A stretch of DNA of 64,000 nt from Lachnospiraceae bacterium. Lineage in GTDB: Bacteria > Bacillota > Clostridia > Lachnospirales > Lachnospiraceae. The stretch covers positions 248,001-312,000 of the forward strand of contig CABJAW010000001.1 of NCBI GenBank assembly GCA_902363665.1, read 5' to 3'. The position numbers and the translations under genes are program-made. Position 1 is the first letter of the stretch. Each line of letters starts with the position of its first letter. Of the stretch, positions 17,575 through 26,034 are shown one piece after another. Under the pieces are notes generated by a model, which was not told where the DNA came from, searched no databases, and worked only from the letters and a program-made list of their open reading frames with translations.

Positions 17575-19890
17575 TTATTCCACGTTTTTGAGCGCCTCAT
17601 CCATCGGAACGCGACGGATGCGCCGGTACTCAAGAAGGGCGACAACAAAATAACTTCCTGCTCCTGCCGCAAACATCTGCACATAGATCATGGGATCGAT
17701 CCATAAGGTGATCCAGCCGGTCATACTTGAGAGCATGATCGCGCGGAACAGAAATTTCATCAGGGCACATTCAACCGGAAAGCTGAGCAGAATGCATACC
17801 ACTACCACAATTGAGGTTGACACAATGTACAGCCTGCTGATCTCACCATTTGTGTAGCCGAGGATCTTCGTCATCGAGATCGCCTGTGCGTTCTTCTCAA
17901 TGATGATCTTTGACAACAGATAGATCACCACCACAAAGATCAGAATTGCAAACCCGTTCATCAGTCCCATCATCTTTCCCATCGATACATCGAGCTGTCT
18001 CGATATTTTCGTCAGGGCATCAAGGTCAAGCACCGAACCGATGTATTTTTCTTTGATATCGGTGATCGGCGTATCTGAAAAATAGCCGCTGAAATACTCA
18101 TCGCCGAGATCGAATGTCTCATTGAGCTGCTGCTGTTTCATGAATACACACAGGGACGCGGTGTAGTCGTAAATGCCTGCAACCTGAAATGAATACACAT
18201 CATCCTCGTATTTCTCTTTTAAGGTGATCGTATCGCCTTCCTTTAACAGATATTTATCGGCATATGCCGAAGAAACCCACACACCATCCTCCGAAAAATC
18301 TGCCTGAATGTAACTGCTCTTCGGATCTACACCATACAGCAAAATCTCCTCACTCTTATATCCATCCTCTGCTGTGTTCAGTTCGTATGCAGAAAACTGC
18401 TCCGCATCCTCATTGTCGGTCCTTGTGCCAAGATAAAAATCGAGCAGTGCGAACGCTTCATCGATCCGGCTGCCGCTCACTGCACTGACTGGAACACTCA
18501 GGATATACTGGTAATTGGCAAGCAGATTTTCCTGCACTTCCTTCTGATAATGATCAAGTGTCGATGGAAGCAGCAGGCCAAACATCAGGATCAGGTTTGT
18601 GAACAGGATTCCGATCAGCAGCACGATGTAGTTGCCCACGTTTTGAAAGATGACGCGCAGACGGAACCGCTGGAAAAAACGGATCCGGGGGCTTAAGTGT
18701 ACCGCCCTGTGCTGCTTTTTGCCTGAGAGATCACGCCGCAGGAATTTGAGCGGCAAGAGATTCAGTTTGTGGCGCAGCACCCCGTAATTCACCGCCAGCA
18801 TGATCAGAAGCGGCACTACAGTCGTCATCAGAAATGCCTCTGCATTCCAGATCGTGACATACGTCGGCAGGCTGTAGCTTCCATAATACATGGCAGCGCA
18901 CACATCTTTAAATATGGTATAGCCAAGTATGTTTCCAATTACGGCGCCGATTAAGGTCACCAGGATCGGAAGCGTCATGTAGTGGCGTACCAGCTCCTGC
19001 TTTGTGTAGCCGGATGCCCTCAGCGTACCGATCACGCCCGCTTCTTTCCGGATCGTATTACTGATCGTAAGCGCAAAAACAAATGCCATGATCACGATCA
19101 CAATATAAAGCAGTACCGTCACCATCGCACGGTCACTGCCCATGTCATCGCCCGTAAAACGAATCGCCTGATTCAGATACTGCGGCGTAAAATCTTCCAG
19201 CGTGACGATTTTTCCGATTGCTTTCATCAGATCCTCGGAACGTTCTTTCTCTTCTTTTTCTGTCACGGGCTTCTCGTCATAAACCCACGCGTAATCGTAC
19301 TGCAGCAGATCCTGGTTCAGCTGCGCAAACCCATCCGGTGTCACGACTGCCACTCCGAATTTGATTGAATCAAACATGGAATCACTGTTGTTCTGGAACA
19401 GTGCGCTGTAATCAGAAAGCGCGACCAGTCCCGTAATTTTCCATTCATGGCTGCCCCCTGTCAGCGTATCTCCCACAGTCAGAGCATTGTTGTCCGCGTA
19501 CATGCGGTCGATTGCAATCTCATCCTTTTCCTGCGGCAGCTCTCCTTTCATCAGGCAGACCAGGTCAACATCCTCCCTGTTTTTAAAAATACGCACGGTA
19601 CTTCCATTGTCCATCTCATTTTCAATGTAAAAATTCTCGTAGAGTGTCACGCCTTCCGCTTCTATCTTTTCCCGCTGTGACCGGTGAATCTCATCGTCCG
19701 TACGGAAATTTCCGTCCTCAATGTTATATTTTTCGAAGCTTTCGTTATACGCGGTCATCATGCTGCCGTCTGCCACAAGAAAGCCAGACACAAAACCAAT
19801 CGTGGATACCATCAGAATAAATACTACCAGGTATTTTCCAATCTCATCCCGCAGTTCCCGAAGCACCCGTTTTCGTAAAGGATTTTTCAT
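17575..19890 (-). CDS. ABC transporter permease, large FtsX-like protein
   Basis: A permease of about 771 residues with two FtsX repeats: an N-terminal membrane segment (YLVVFILMVSTIGFVSGFLVA), an extracellular domain, three membrane segments near 265-385, a second signal-like segment (IVLLIGILFTNLILMFGLLL), a second extracellular domain and three final membrane segments. This is the layout of large exporters and antimicrobial-resistance permeases. ATG 19890 is chosen because AGGAGG lies 5 bp upstream; ATGs at 19893 and 19908 are in the same frame. It begins just after the stop of its ATPase. Its substrate is not known. A palindromic operator upstream of the ATPase gene suggests inducible expression. 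Confidence 0.85.
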   Translation of the reverse strand: MKNPLRKRVLRELRDEIGKYLVVFILMVSTIGFVSGFLVADGSMMTAYNESFEKYNIEDGNFRTDDEIHRSQREKIEAEGVTLYENFYIENEMDNGSTVRIFKNREDVDLVCLMKGELPQEKDEIAIDRMYADNNALTVGDTLTGGSHEWKITGLVALSDYSALFQNNSDSMFDSIKFGVAVVTPDGFAQLNQDLLQYDYAWVYDEKPVTEKEEKERSEDLMKAIGKIVTLEDFTPQYLNQAIRFTGDDMGSDRAMVTVLLYIVIVIMAFVFALTISNTIRKEAGVIGTLRASGYTKQELVRHYMTLPILVTLIGAVIGNILGYTIFKDVCAAMYYGSYSLPTYVTIWNAEAFLMTTVVPLLIMLAVNYGVLRHKLNLLPLKFLRRDLSGKKQHRAVHLSPRIRFFQRFRLRVIFQNVGNYIVLLIGILFTNLILMFGLLLPSTLDHYQKEVQENLLANYQYILSVPVSAVSGSRIDEAFALLDFYLGTRTDNEDAEQFSAYELNTAEDGYKSEEILLYGVDPKSSYIQADFSEDGVWVSSAYADKYLLKEGDTITLKEKYEDDVYSFQVAGIYDYTASLCVFMKQQQLNETFDLGDEYFSGYFSDTPITDIKEKYIGSVLDLDALTKISRQLDVSMGKMMGLMNGFAILIFVVVIYLLSKIIIEKNAQAISMTKILGYTNGEISRLYIVSTSIVVVVCILLSFPVECALMKFLFRAIMLSSMTGWITLWIDPMIYVQMFAAGAGSYFVVALLEYRRIRRVPMDEALKNVE

Positions 19891-19901
19891 CATGTCCTCC
19901 T

Positions 19902-20600
19902 TTACCATTCCAGCTCTGCAGCTGGAATTTTATGTTCATTGCGGTAGTTTTTGCGGATCATACCATCTCGCAGCCGCACAACACGGTCTGCCATATCCTT
20001 GATCGCATCGTTGTGCGTGACCATAATGATCGTATTTCCATATTTTTGATTAACCGTCTCAATCAGCTTCAGAATTTCCTTCGAAGTGTTGTAATCAAGT
20101 GCACCCGTCGGCTCATCGCACAGCAGGATATCCGGATTTTTCACGATCGCACGGCCGATTGCCGTTCTCTGCTGCTGACCGCCGGAGAGCTGATTCGGCA
20201 GCTTCCGCTGATGCTCATAAATACCCAGGGTATGCAAAAGCTCGTCCACATCAAGCGGACGGTCACTCAGATATGCGCCTACCTCCACATTTTCCCGCAC
20301 CGTCAGATTCGGGATCAGGTTGTACATCTGAAAAATATAGCCCAGATGCTTCCTGCGGTAAAGTGACAGTTTTTTTTCCGTCATATTTTCCAGCCGTTCC
20401 CCGTCGATCGCGATACTGCCTTCATCGGCTCCGTCGATTCCCCCAATGATATTCAAAAGGGTGGATTTCCCGGAACCGGATGGTCCCAGTAATACACAGA
20501 ATTCTCCTCTTTCTACCTCCAGATCCAGTCCCCGCAACACTTCTACACGGCTCTCACCTGCGCCGAACGATTTCCGGATCCCCTGCATCGTCAAAAACAT
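19902..20600 (-). CDS. ABC transporter ATP-binding protein (MacB/LolD type)
   Basis: A 232-residue ATPase: Walker A GPSGSGKST, Q-loop FQMYNLIPNLTV, signature LSGGQQQR, Walker B ILLCDEPTGALD, H-loop VTHN. It is of the LolD/MacB class and partner of the large permease directly downstream. ATG 20600 (MFLTMQGIRKSF) has GGAGGA/AGGAG upstream. The frame stays open for 34 further codons upstream with no ribosome site, and that extension lies in the leader between the operator and the gene. First gene of a two-gene operon. Confidence 0.92.
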   Translation of the reverse strand: MFLTMQGIRKSFGAGESRVEVLRGLDLEVERGEFCVLLGPSGSGKSTLLNIIGGIDGADEGSIAIDGERLENMTEKKLSLYRRKHLGYIFQMYNLIPNLTVRENVEVGAYLSDRPLDVDELLHTLGIYEHQRKLPNQLSGGQQQRTAIGRAIVKNPDILLCDEPTGALDYNTSKEILKLIETVNQKYGNTIIMVTHNDAIKDMADRVVRLRDGMIRKNYRNEHKIPAAELEW

Positions 20601-20742
20601 AACTCCTTCCTCCTGTCCGCAACATATGTTCTGCTGCAGTTTTCTGTTTTCGGAGCGCGCCGGAAACTGCTTTCTGCATACACCCTTTTGTGTTCCGCAC
20701 ACTTACAGCTGATGAATGCTTCCCCTGCCTCCGGACATACTC

Positions 20743-20776
20743 ATATATAGGTAACAAACTTTGGTTACCTATATAT
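20743..20776. promoter_or_regulatory. 13-bp perfect inverted repeat, probable repressor operator
   Basis: Arms ATATATAGGTAAC (20743-20755) and GTTACCTATATAT (20764-20776) around an 8-bp centre. It lies right at and after the predicted start site of the minus-strand promoter at 20782-20810, the place where a dimeric repressor blocks transcription. No regulator gene is next to it, so the repressor must be encoded elsewhere. Confidence 0.8.
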
Positions 20777-20781
20777 TATGT

Positions 20782-20810
20782 ATGTTAGTTGAGTCTTACT
20801 ATTTTGTCAA
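20782..20810 (-). promoter_or_regulatory. Promoter of the ABC ATPase-permease operon
   Basis: On the minus strand, TTGACA (20810-20805) and TAACAT (20787-20782) with 17 bp between. The predicted start near 20775 falls inside the palindrome at 20743-20776. Confidence 0.75.
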
Positions 20811-20882
20811 GATTCGAATTCGTTTTCGTACGGTTTTTCGGATTTTTTTACACCTGCTGTCCCGGCGGATATTTCGTTTTAT

Positions 20883-20978
20883 CCTTCTTTTTCTCTTATT
20901 TATCGCTTCTTTTATCGCTTCTTTTTCCCTTCTTTTTCTCTTCTTTTTCATCTTCTTTTTTCTCTTCTTTTTCCTCTT
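20883..20978. repeat. Polypyrimidine tract (C/T on the plus strand)
   Basis: About 95 bases that are almost only C and T (repeated CTTCTTTTTC-like units) directly before the -35 of the MATE gene promoter. A similar tract is at 28261-28378. No coding value is seen. Confidence 0.7.
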
Positions 20979-21005
20979 GACATTTCAAAATACAATGTAT
21001 AAAAT
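20977..21005 (+). promoter_or_regulatory. Promoter of the MATE efflux gene
   Basis: TTGACA at 20977-20982 and TAAAAT at 21000-21005, spacer 17 bp. Leader of roughly 90 nt before ATG 21102. Confidence 0.65.
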
Positions 21006-21101
21006 TGCTACGTTTACGCTTGTTTCCACAGCAAGACCACTGCTCAGATCTGCAGTCTTTTCCGGAATTGCTGTCTTATTTTACAGAAAGGAAAAAACAT
21101 C

Positions 21102-22475
21102 ATGCAGTTAGATATGACAAAAGGAAAGCCGATGCCGGTAATTCTGCGCTTTACCTTCCCTCTCATGATCGGAAATATGTTTCAGCAGCTCTACAACATG
21201 GCTGATACGATCATTGTCGGCCGCTATGTCGGCGCTGATGCGCTCGCCGCAGTTGGCTCAACCGGCACGATCATGTTTCTTATTACCGGATTTTCCCAGG
21301 GAATTACCTCCGGATTTTCCATTCGTGTTTCGCAGCGCTATGGTGCCCGCGATACGGAAGCCGTTCGTCACTCAGTCGCAAACGGTATTTTTCTGTCCGT
21401 TCTCTCTTCCCTGATTCTGACGATCCTGTGTCTTCTCAGTATGAAGCCGCTGCTGACCATTATGAACACGCCGGAGAACATTTTCGATGCTGCTTATACT
21501 TATATTATTGCAATCAGCATCGGCATCGCAGCAAATGTCTTTTACAACCTGTTTTCCGCATATCTGCGAGCGGTCGGAAACAGTCAGATTCCTCTGTTCT
21601 TTCTTATATTTTCTGCCTGTCTCAATGTCGTACTTGATCTTTTATTTATCATAGGACTCCAAATGGGCGTAGCCGGAGCTGCATGGGCAACCAACCTGGC
21701 TCAGGCCATCTCCGCTATCCTGTGCGGTCTGTATATCTGGCTGCGCGTTCCGGATCTGAAACCTGCTCCACGCCACTGGCGACCGTCCCGTCTTACTTCG
21801 CGTCAGCAGCTTGCTGCCGGAATCCCGATGGCCTTTCAGTTTGCCATTACCGCTTCCGGTACCATGATCATGCAGTCTGCAATCAACCTGTTCGGCTCAG
21901 AAGCTGTCGCAGCCTTTACTGCCTCCGGAAAGCTTATGGTCCTTCTGACGCAGGGCATGGTCGCAATGGGACAGACAATGGCAACGTACGGCGGCCAGAA
22001 TTATGGGTGCGGTGACATCAAACGGATCAAAGCCGGCGTCCGCGCTGCTCTGATTGCAGATTCCATCTATTCGGTTTCGATGGCCGTACTGGTTTATTTT
22101 CTGCTCCGTCCATGCCTCGGCCTGTTTTTTTCCGGCGATGTTGATGTGAATGCACTGCTGCCATGGGCAAAAACCTACAGCTATCTCTGCATTGCTTTCT
22201 ATGTCCCGTTGTGCACGATCTACATCTTCCGAAATATCATGCAGGGATGCGGCTACAGCTTCCTGCCGATGATGGGCGGTGTTGCAGAGCTTCTTGCACG
22301 CCTTGTCGTTTCGATCGCCGCCATGAAGCTTTTAAGCTATCCAATGGCCTGCGCTGCCGATCCGGCTGCATGGGTCGCTGCGGCGGCATTTACCGGTATT
22401 TCCTATCTGTACGTGATAAAGAAAATTGAGCGTGAAGCAGCAGAACATGCTTCAGCGCGCAGCCGCACGGCATGA
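21102..22475 (+). CDS. MATE-family multidrug efflux transporter
   Basis: A 457-residue membrane protein with about 12 membrane segments. The N-terminal PMPVILRFTFPLMIGNMFQQLYNMADTIIVGRYVGADALAAVGS block is the MATE signature, repeated in weaker form in the second half (AGIPMAFQFAITASGTMIMQSAINLFGSEAVAAF), as expected for two 6-helix bundles. The family uses Na+ or H+ gradients to export cationic drugs and metabolites across the cell membrane. AAAGGA lies about 10 bp before the ATG; Met5 is an alternative start. It is monocistronic, with its own promoter and a terminator at 22518-22549. Confidence 0.93.
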   Translation: MQLDMTKGKPMPVILRFTFPLMIGNMFQQLYNMADTIIVGRYVGADALAAVGSTGTIMFLITGFSQGITSGFSIRVSQRYGARDTEAVRHSVANGIFLSVLSSLILTILCLLSMKPLLTIMNTPENIFDAAYTYIIAISIGIAANVFYNLFSAYLRAVGNSQIPLFFLIFSACLNVVLDLLFIIGLQMGVAGAAWATNLAQAISAILCGLYIWLRVPDLKPAPRHWRPSRLTSRQQLAAGIPMAFQFAITASGTMIMQSAINLFGSEAVAAFTASGKLMVLLTQGMVAMGQTMATYGGQNYGCGDIKRIKAGVRAALIADSIYSVSMAVLVYFLLRPCLGLFFSGDVDVNALLPWAKTYSYLCIAFYVPLCTIYIFRNIMQGCGYSFLPMMGGVAELLARLVVSIAAMKLLSYPMACAADPAAWVAAAAFTGISYLYVIKKIEREAAEHASARSRTA

Positions 22476-22517
22476 CTCAGAATATACTATCTGCCCCTGC
22501 CAAAGCGCGCAAATCTC

Positions 22518-22549
22518 AAAAAAGGAATCGATTTCTCGATTCCTTTTTT
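22518..22549. terminator. Bidirectional intrinsic terminator
   Basis: AAAAAAGGAATCGA (22518-22531) pairs with TCGATTCCTTTTTT (22536-22549). It separates the MATE gene from the converging methyltransferase gene. Confidence 0.9.
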
Positions 22550-22585
22550 CAGCCATTCCTTACCACTTTAAACGCAAGTAGCGAA

Positions 22586-22604
22586 GCGGATTGCAAATGT
22601 CCGC
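22586..22604. repeat. Short dispersed palindromic element
   Basis: GCGGATTGCAAATGTCCGC, preceded by GTAGCGAA and followed by TTTACTC. The left flank matches the reverse complement of the 4629 copy. It lies in a convergent 3'-3' spacer. Confidence 0.75.
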
Positions 22605-22702
22605 TTTACTCACGGTTTTATGATATTTTACGAGGTTTTCTCTGTAAACGTCAAATGTCTTCCATCCCTTATAAATCAAGCATTCCCGCCACTTTCCAGT
22701 CC

Positions 22703-23905
22703 TTACTTCTCATCAACCACCTGGAAGATATAGAATTTCAGATAATAGGACTCATCTGCTGCCCACAGGATCGGGTGATCCGGGGACTGGGTGCGGAATT
22801 CGACCTGACGGAGACGCTTATGCGCGGATCTGGCTGCCTCGCGCACGGTCTTTGCCAGAAGCTCCTGCGTCATGAAATGCGAGCAGGAACATGTCGCCAG
22901 ATAGCCGCCGTCTTTTACAAGCTTCAGGCCCTTGATATTGATCTCACGGTAGCCTTTGATTGCATTTTTCGTCGCCTCTCGGGATTTCGTAAATGCAGGC
23001 GGATCCAGAATCACGACATCGAACTTTTCTTTCCGCTCTGCCAGCAGCGGCAGCTCATCAAATACGTTGGCACACCGGAAATGCACCGTATCCTCCAGAT
23101 GATTCCGCCTTGCGTTTTCCTGCGCCTGGTGGATCGCATAATCTGAAATATCCAATCCTGTCACCTCTTCCGCCCCCGCAATGCCGGCATTTAACGCAAA
23201 TGTTCCCATATGCGTAAAGCAGTCGAGCACTCGCTTCCCTTTGCAGAGCCGCTGAATTGCAAGCCGGTTGTACTTCTGATCGAGGAAAAATCCGGTCTTT
23301 TGACCATTCACTACATCCACCAGATAACGAACTCCGTTTTCTGTGATCTCCACATTCGTATCAAACGGCTCTCCGATGAACTCTTTCACCTTCGGCAGAC
23401 CTTCCTTTTTTCGCTCATTTGCATCGCTGCGCTCATACACACCGCGCACTGCAATGCCATCCTCCGCCAGCGCTTCCTTCAAAAGCTCCACAATCGTCTT
23501 CTTAAAGGCTTCCATGCCAAGCGCCAGGCATTCTACGACCAATACATCCTCATATTTATCGATTACCAGACCGGGTAAAAAATCTGCCTCCCCGAAAATC
23601 ACACGGCAGGATGACGTATCAACGGTCGTTTTCCGGTACTCCCACGCATTTTGCACCCGCATTTTCAAAAACTCGCGGTCGATCTCCTGATCGATGCTGC
23701 GCGTCATCATCCGAATCCGGATTTTTGAATTGCGATTTATGAATCCCCTTCCAAGCGGATACCCGTCAAAATCATGCACCAGCACAATATCGCCATTTTC
23801 CGCGCTTCCCATCACACTCTCGATCTCATTGTCAAAAATCCATGCGCCGCCTGCTTTCAGGGTGCGGCCCTCCCCTTTTTTCAATGTGGCTACTGCCATA
23901 CTCAT
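22703..23905 (-). CDS. rlmI: Class I rRNA large-subunit methyltransferase (RlmI-like)
   Basis: A 400-residue protein: an N-terminal PUA-type RNA-binding domain (LKKGEGRTLKAGGAWIFDNEI, about residues 1-75), then a Rossmann methyltransferase with FFLDQKYNR, the SAM-binding VLDCFTHMGTFALNA, DISDYAI, the catalytic VILDPPAF and the CSCS motif. This order matches RlmI (23S rRNA m5C1962 methyltransferase) and its COG1092 relatives. The exact modified base is inferred from the family. ATG 23905 (MSMAVATL) has GAGG 7 bp upstream; the frame runs open upstream to 24109 and Met at 23899 or 23911 is also possible. A second COG1092-like enzyme lies at 51754-52611. Confidence 0.85.
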   Translation of the reverse strand: MSMAVATLKKGEGRTLKAGGAWIFDNEIESVMGSAENGDIVLVHDFDGYPLGRGFINRNSKIRIRMMTRSIDQEIDREFLKMRVQNAWEYRKTTVDTSSCRVIFGEADFLPGLVIDKYEDVLVVECLALGMEAFKKTIVELLKEALAEDGIAVRGVYERSDANERKKEGLPKVKEFIGEPFDTNVEITENGVRYLVDVVNGQKTGFFLDQKYNRLAIQRLCKGKRVLDCFTHMGTFALNAGIAGAEEVTGLDISDYAIHQAQENARRNHLEDTVHFRCANVFDELPLLAERKEKFDVVILDPPAFTKSREATKNAIKGYREINIKGLKLVKDGGYLATCSCSHFMTQELLAKTVREAARSAHKRLRQVEFRTQSPDHPILWAADESYYLKFYIFQVVDEK

Positions 23906-24222
23906 ATGCATTCCTCTCCATATTGATACTTCTCTATATTGATACTTCTCAGAACTGATGTCCATAGTAATGCATTGACCGCAAATTGTCAATCGTTCTG
24001 CGGTATATGGTCGGTCTGTGCCACTCCTGATACAGGCAAGTCCTGCCCTTCCGTTTATTGCGCTGCACACTCCCACAGGAGTCCTGCCCTTCTGTTTATT
24101 GCTCTGCACATTCCCACAGGAGTCCTGCCCTTCTGTTTATTGCTCCACACACTCCCACAGGAGTCCTGCCCTTCTGTTTATTGCTCCGCATACTCCCACA
24201 GGAGTCTTGCTTGCCTTGCCGG
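23906..24222. other. Intergenic region holding a 41-bp tandem repeat
   Basis: 317 bp between the methyltransferase start and the tannase stop. It contains the four-unit repeat at 24041-24204. Several plus-strand frames are open through the repeat, but 41 is not a multiple of three and no ribosome site precedes them. Confidence 0.6.
24041..24204. repeat. Tandem repeat, 4 x 41 bp
   Basis: Units at 24041-24081, 24082-24122, 24123-24163 and 24164-24204, each starting TCCTGCCCTT and ending CCCACAGGAG. Differences between units are few and cluster around positions 11-31. ACTCC-CACA-GGAGT in each unit can form a small hairpin. It is contiguous, without spacers, so it is not a CRISPR. Confidence 0.9.
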
Positions 24223-25938
24223 TTAATTTCTGGCAGTAATTTTTTTGACCCACGCGGTCACCTCGCCGGGATAATCGGCACGGCCGTGCGGCTCGTCCCA
24301 TACGATCTCATAATCCACGTCAGTCTTTCCGGTCTGCATCAGCTTTAAGGCAAGCGTAAGTGTGATCATCAGCGACGTATCCGAATCCTTCGAACCAACC
24401 CGGATCCGGTAGTGCGGTGCCAGCGTATTTTCCGGCCTTCCGATATAGTTCATTGGATTAATAAGGAAGCGGCGCTTTTCCAACTCCGAGTCTTCGAGAA
24501 CCTCCTTATATCCCTTTAAATATTTTGCGCTTTCCCCCGGAAATTCTGTCCGAAATTCTTCCATGATCGGCGCAAGATACGGATCGAAATGCATCAGATC
24601 ACACTCTGATGTGCCAAACTCCTGGTTCTCTGCCTGAATCAGATTCAGATCATCAAATGCAGGACACAGCTTTAATCTGCGATGGTATGTTTTCTGCATG
24701 TCTTTCAGCCCTGTGATCATAGCATGATCATCGGTCCACGAGAGCCAGCTGCTCTTATCCAGTCCTGGAATCCAGCTTTCGCCAACAGATCGATGCTCTT
24801 CAAATAATGTTTCATAATCACCGGTGATATAGGCGGCCGGAGTGACACAAGCCTGCAGGTTCGCTTCATTCGCATTTTCCTTCTGCACCAAAGCCATCTC
24901 CTGACTTTCTGTATGTTGTTTCTGCATCGCGAATTCACTCTGCGATTTTTCAACCGACTCTGTCTGGCCTTCCAAAATAGTTCTCCTGCGAATCCTTGCT
25001 CCGGAAAGCGTCTCTCCTGTTTCCAGTCTTTTCAGATATTTTGCGGCTGACTGCTCCAGTTTTTTCATCAGGTAAGCATAACCGCTTCCTTCCAGCTCTT
25101 TCCCTATGGTAATCGCAGCTCCGGTCTTTGGATCCGTAAGTCCAAGGCTGTTAAAATACTCAGGATATGCATCCGCCATCCGGTCAGACAGCGCTTTCTC
25201 ATACGGCGTCAGATTGCCTTCCCCAAATCCGACAAACGGCATTCCCATATAATGTGTTTCTCCACGAAACAGCCACTCATAAGCAAGATCTGCATGATCA
25301 AGGTCAATGATCGGACAGTAGCACTGTGCCGCAAATATATCATCCGTCTCATCCATGAAGGCTCCTGCTCTTTTCAGCTCTTCCTCATAATCCCTGCTGT
25401 TTCCGGTTGCGCCAAGCAATGTACTCATTGCTCCGCCTGCGCTGATCCCTACCGAAACTATTTTTTCCATATCGCCAGGAATCACACCCGCAAAATGCCG
25501 AAGAAAACGAATGCCTGCTTTTAGATCCACAAGTGAAAGCGGAGATTTTCCACATCGTTTTTTATCGATATTTTCAGAACTGCGTCCGCGGCAGCCGCAG
25601 GACACATATACGAAACCAGCATTCAGAAAATCCTTTCCCGCACTTCTGAAATCGTCCAGCTCGAACGGCTCCGCTTCATGGTATCCGGCAAGTCCATTTT
25701 CAAAAATAACAGGAACCGTCCTTGCGTTAAATCCATTTTCATCAATCTGTCCTGTCAGTTCACCGCTCTCAGCCAGAAAATGCTCCGGTACATAAATATT
25801 CATACACTGTTCCGCAGGTACCTCAGGGTTCCTGCAGTATGCAGCCCGCTCCCACAGATAGCAATGATGCTCTTCCAGATATTTCCATGGGATTTCAGCC
25901 GTGTTATCGCCAAATCGTTGCTTTGTTGTCGTGTTCAT
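24223..25938 (-). CDS. Tannase (tannin acyl hydrolase), subtype-B-like
   Basis: An alpha/beta-hydrolase of 571 residues that matches Lactiplantibacillus plantarum tannase TanB as I remember its sequence: VDLKAGIRFLRH...GDMEKIVSVGISAGGAMSTLLGATGNS with the nucleophile Ser166, DDIFAAQCYCPIIDLDHADLAYEW, the acid Asp518 or Asp520 in HYRIRVGSKDSDTS, and His551 in WDEPHGR. It hydrolyses galloyl esters to gallate. No signal peptide, so it is cytoplasmic as for subtype B. It is about 100 residues longer than TanB; residues ~310-365 form a Gln/Glu-rich insert. AAGGGAG lies about 11 bp before the ATG. It follows the lpdB-lpdD fusion by 96 bp, with a gallate decarboxylase and a LysR gene nearby, which supports the assignment. 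Confidence 0.88.
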   Translation of the reverse strand: MNTTTKQRFGDNTAEIPWKYLEEHHCYLWERAAYCRNPEVPAEQCMNIYVPEHFLAESGELTGQIDENGFNARTVPVIFENGLAGYHEAEPFELDDFRSAGKDFLNAGFVYVSCGCRGRSSENIDKKRCGKSPLSLVDLKAGIRFLRHFAGVIPGDMEKIVSVGISAGGAMSTLLGATGNSRDYEEELKRAGAFMDETDDIFAAQCYCPIIDLDHADLAYEWLFRGETHYMGMPFVGFGEGNLTPYEKALSDRMADAYPEYFNSLGLTDPKTGAAITIGKELEGSGYAYLMKKLEQSAAKYLKRLETGETLSGARIRRRTILEGQTESVEKSQSEFAMQKQHTESQEMALVQKENANEANLQACVTPAAYITGDYETLFEEHRSVGESWIPGLDKSSWLSWTDDHAMITGLKDMQKTYHRRLKLCPAFDDLNLIQAENQEFGTSECDLMHFDPYLAPIMEEFRTEFPGESAKYLKGYKEVLEDSELEKRRFLINPMNYIGRPENTLAPHYRIRVGSKDSDTSLMITLTLALKLMQTGKTDVDYEIVWDEPHGRADYPGEVTAWVKKITARN

Positions 25939-25957
25939 AGTGTTATACTCCCTTTCC

Positions 25958-26022
25958 TGTATTACTCTCCTGTATTATTTTTCTATGTTATTTTTCTGTG
26001 TTACTTTTCTGCATTACTTTTC
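25958..26022. repeat. Tandem repeat, 5 x 13 bp, in front of the tannase gene
   Basis: Units 25958-25970, 25971-25983, 25984-25996, 25997-26009 and 26010-26022 on the pattern TGTATTAYTTTTC. On the coding strand this is a purine-rich leader (GAAAARTAAYAYA) ending right before the ribosome site of the tannase. It fills almost all of the spacer between the two genes. Confidence 0.85.
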
Positions 26023-26034
26023 TGTACTTTATGT

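Noticed and set aside
24041..24204. CRISPR array
   Set aside because: Units are contiguous with no unique spacers and no cas genes nearby. The same holds for 52607-53035 and 25958-26022.
24018..24239. Cys/Pro-rich plus-strand frames in all three phases across the 41-bp repeat
   Set aside because: The unit is not a multiple of three, there is no ribosome site, and the frames arise from the repeat itself.
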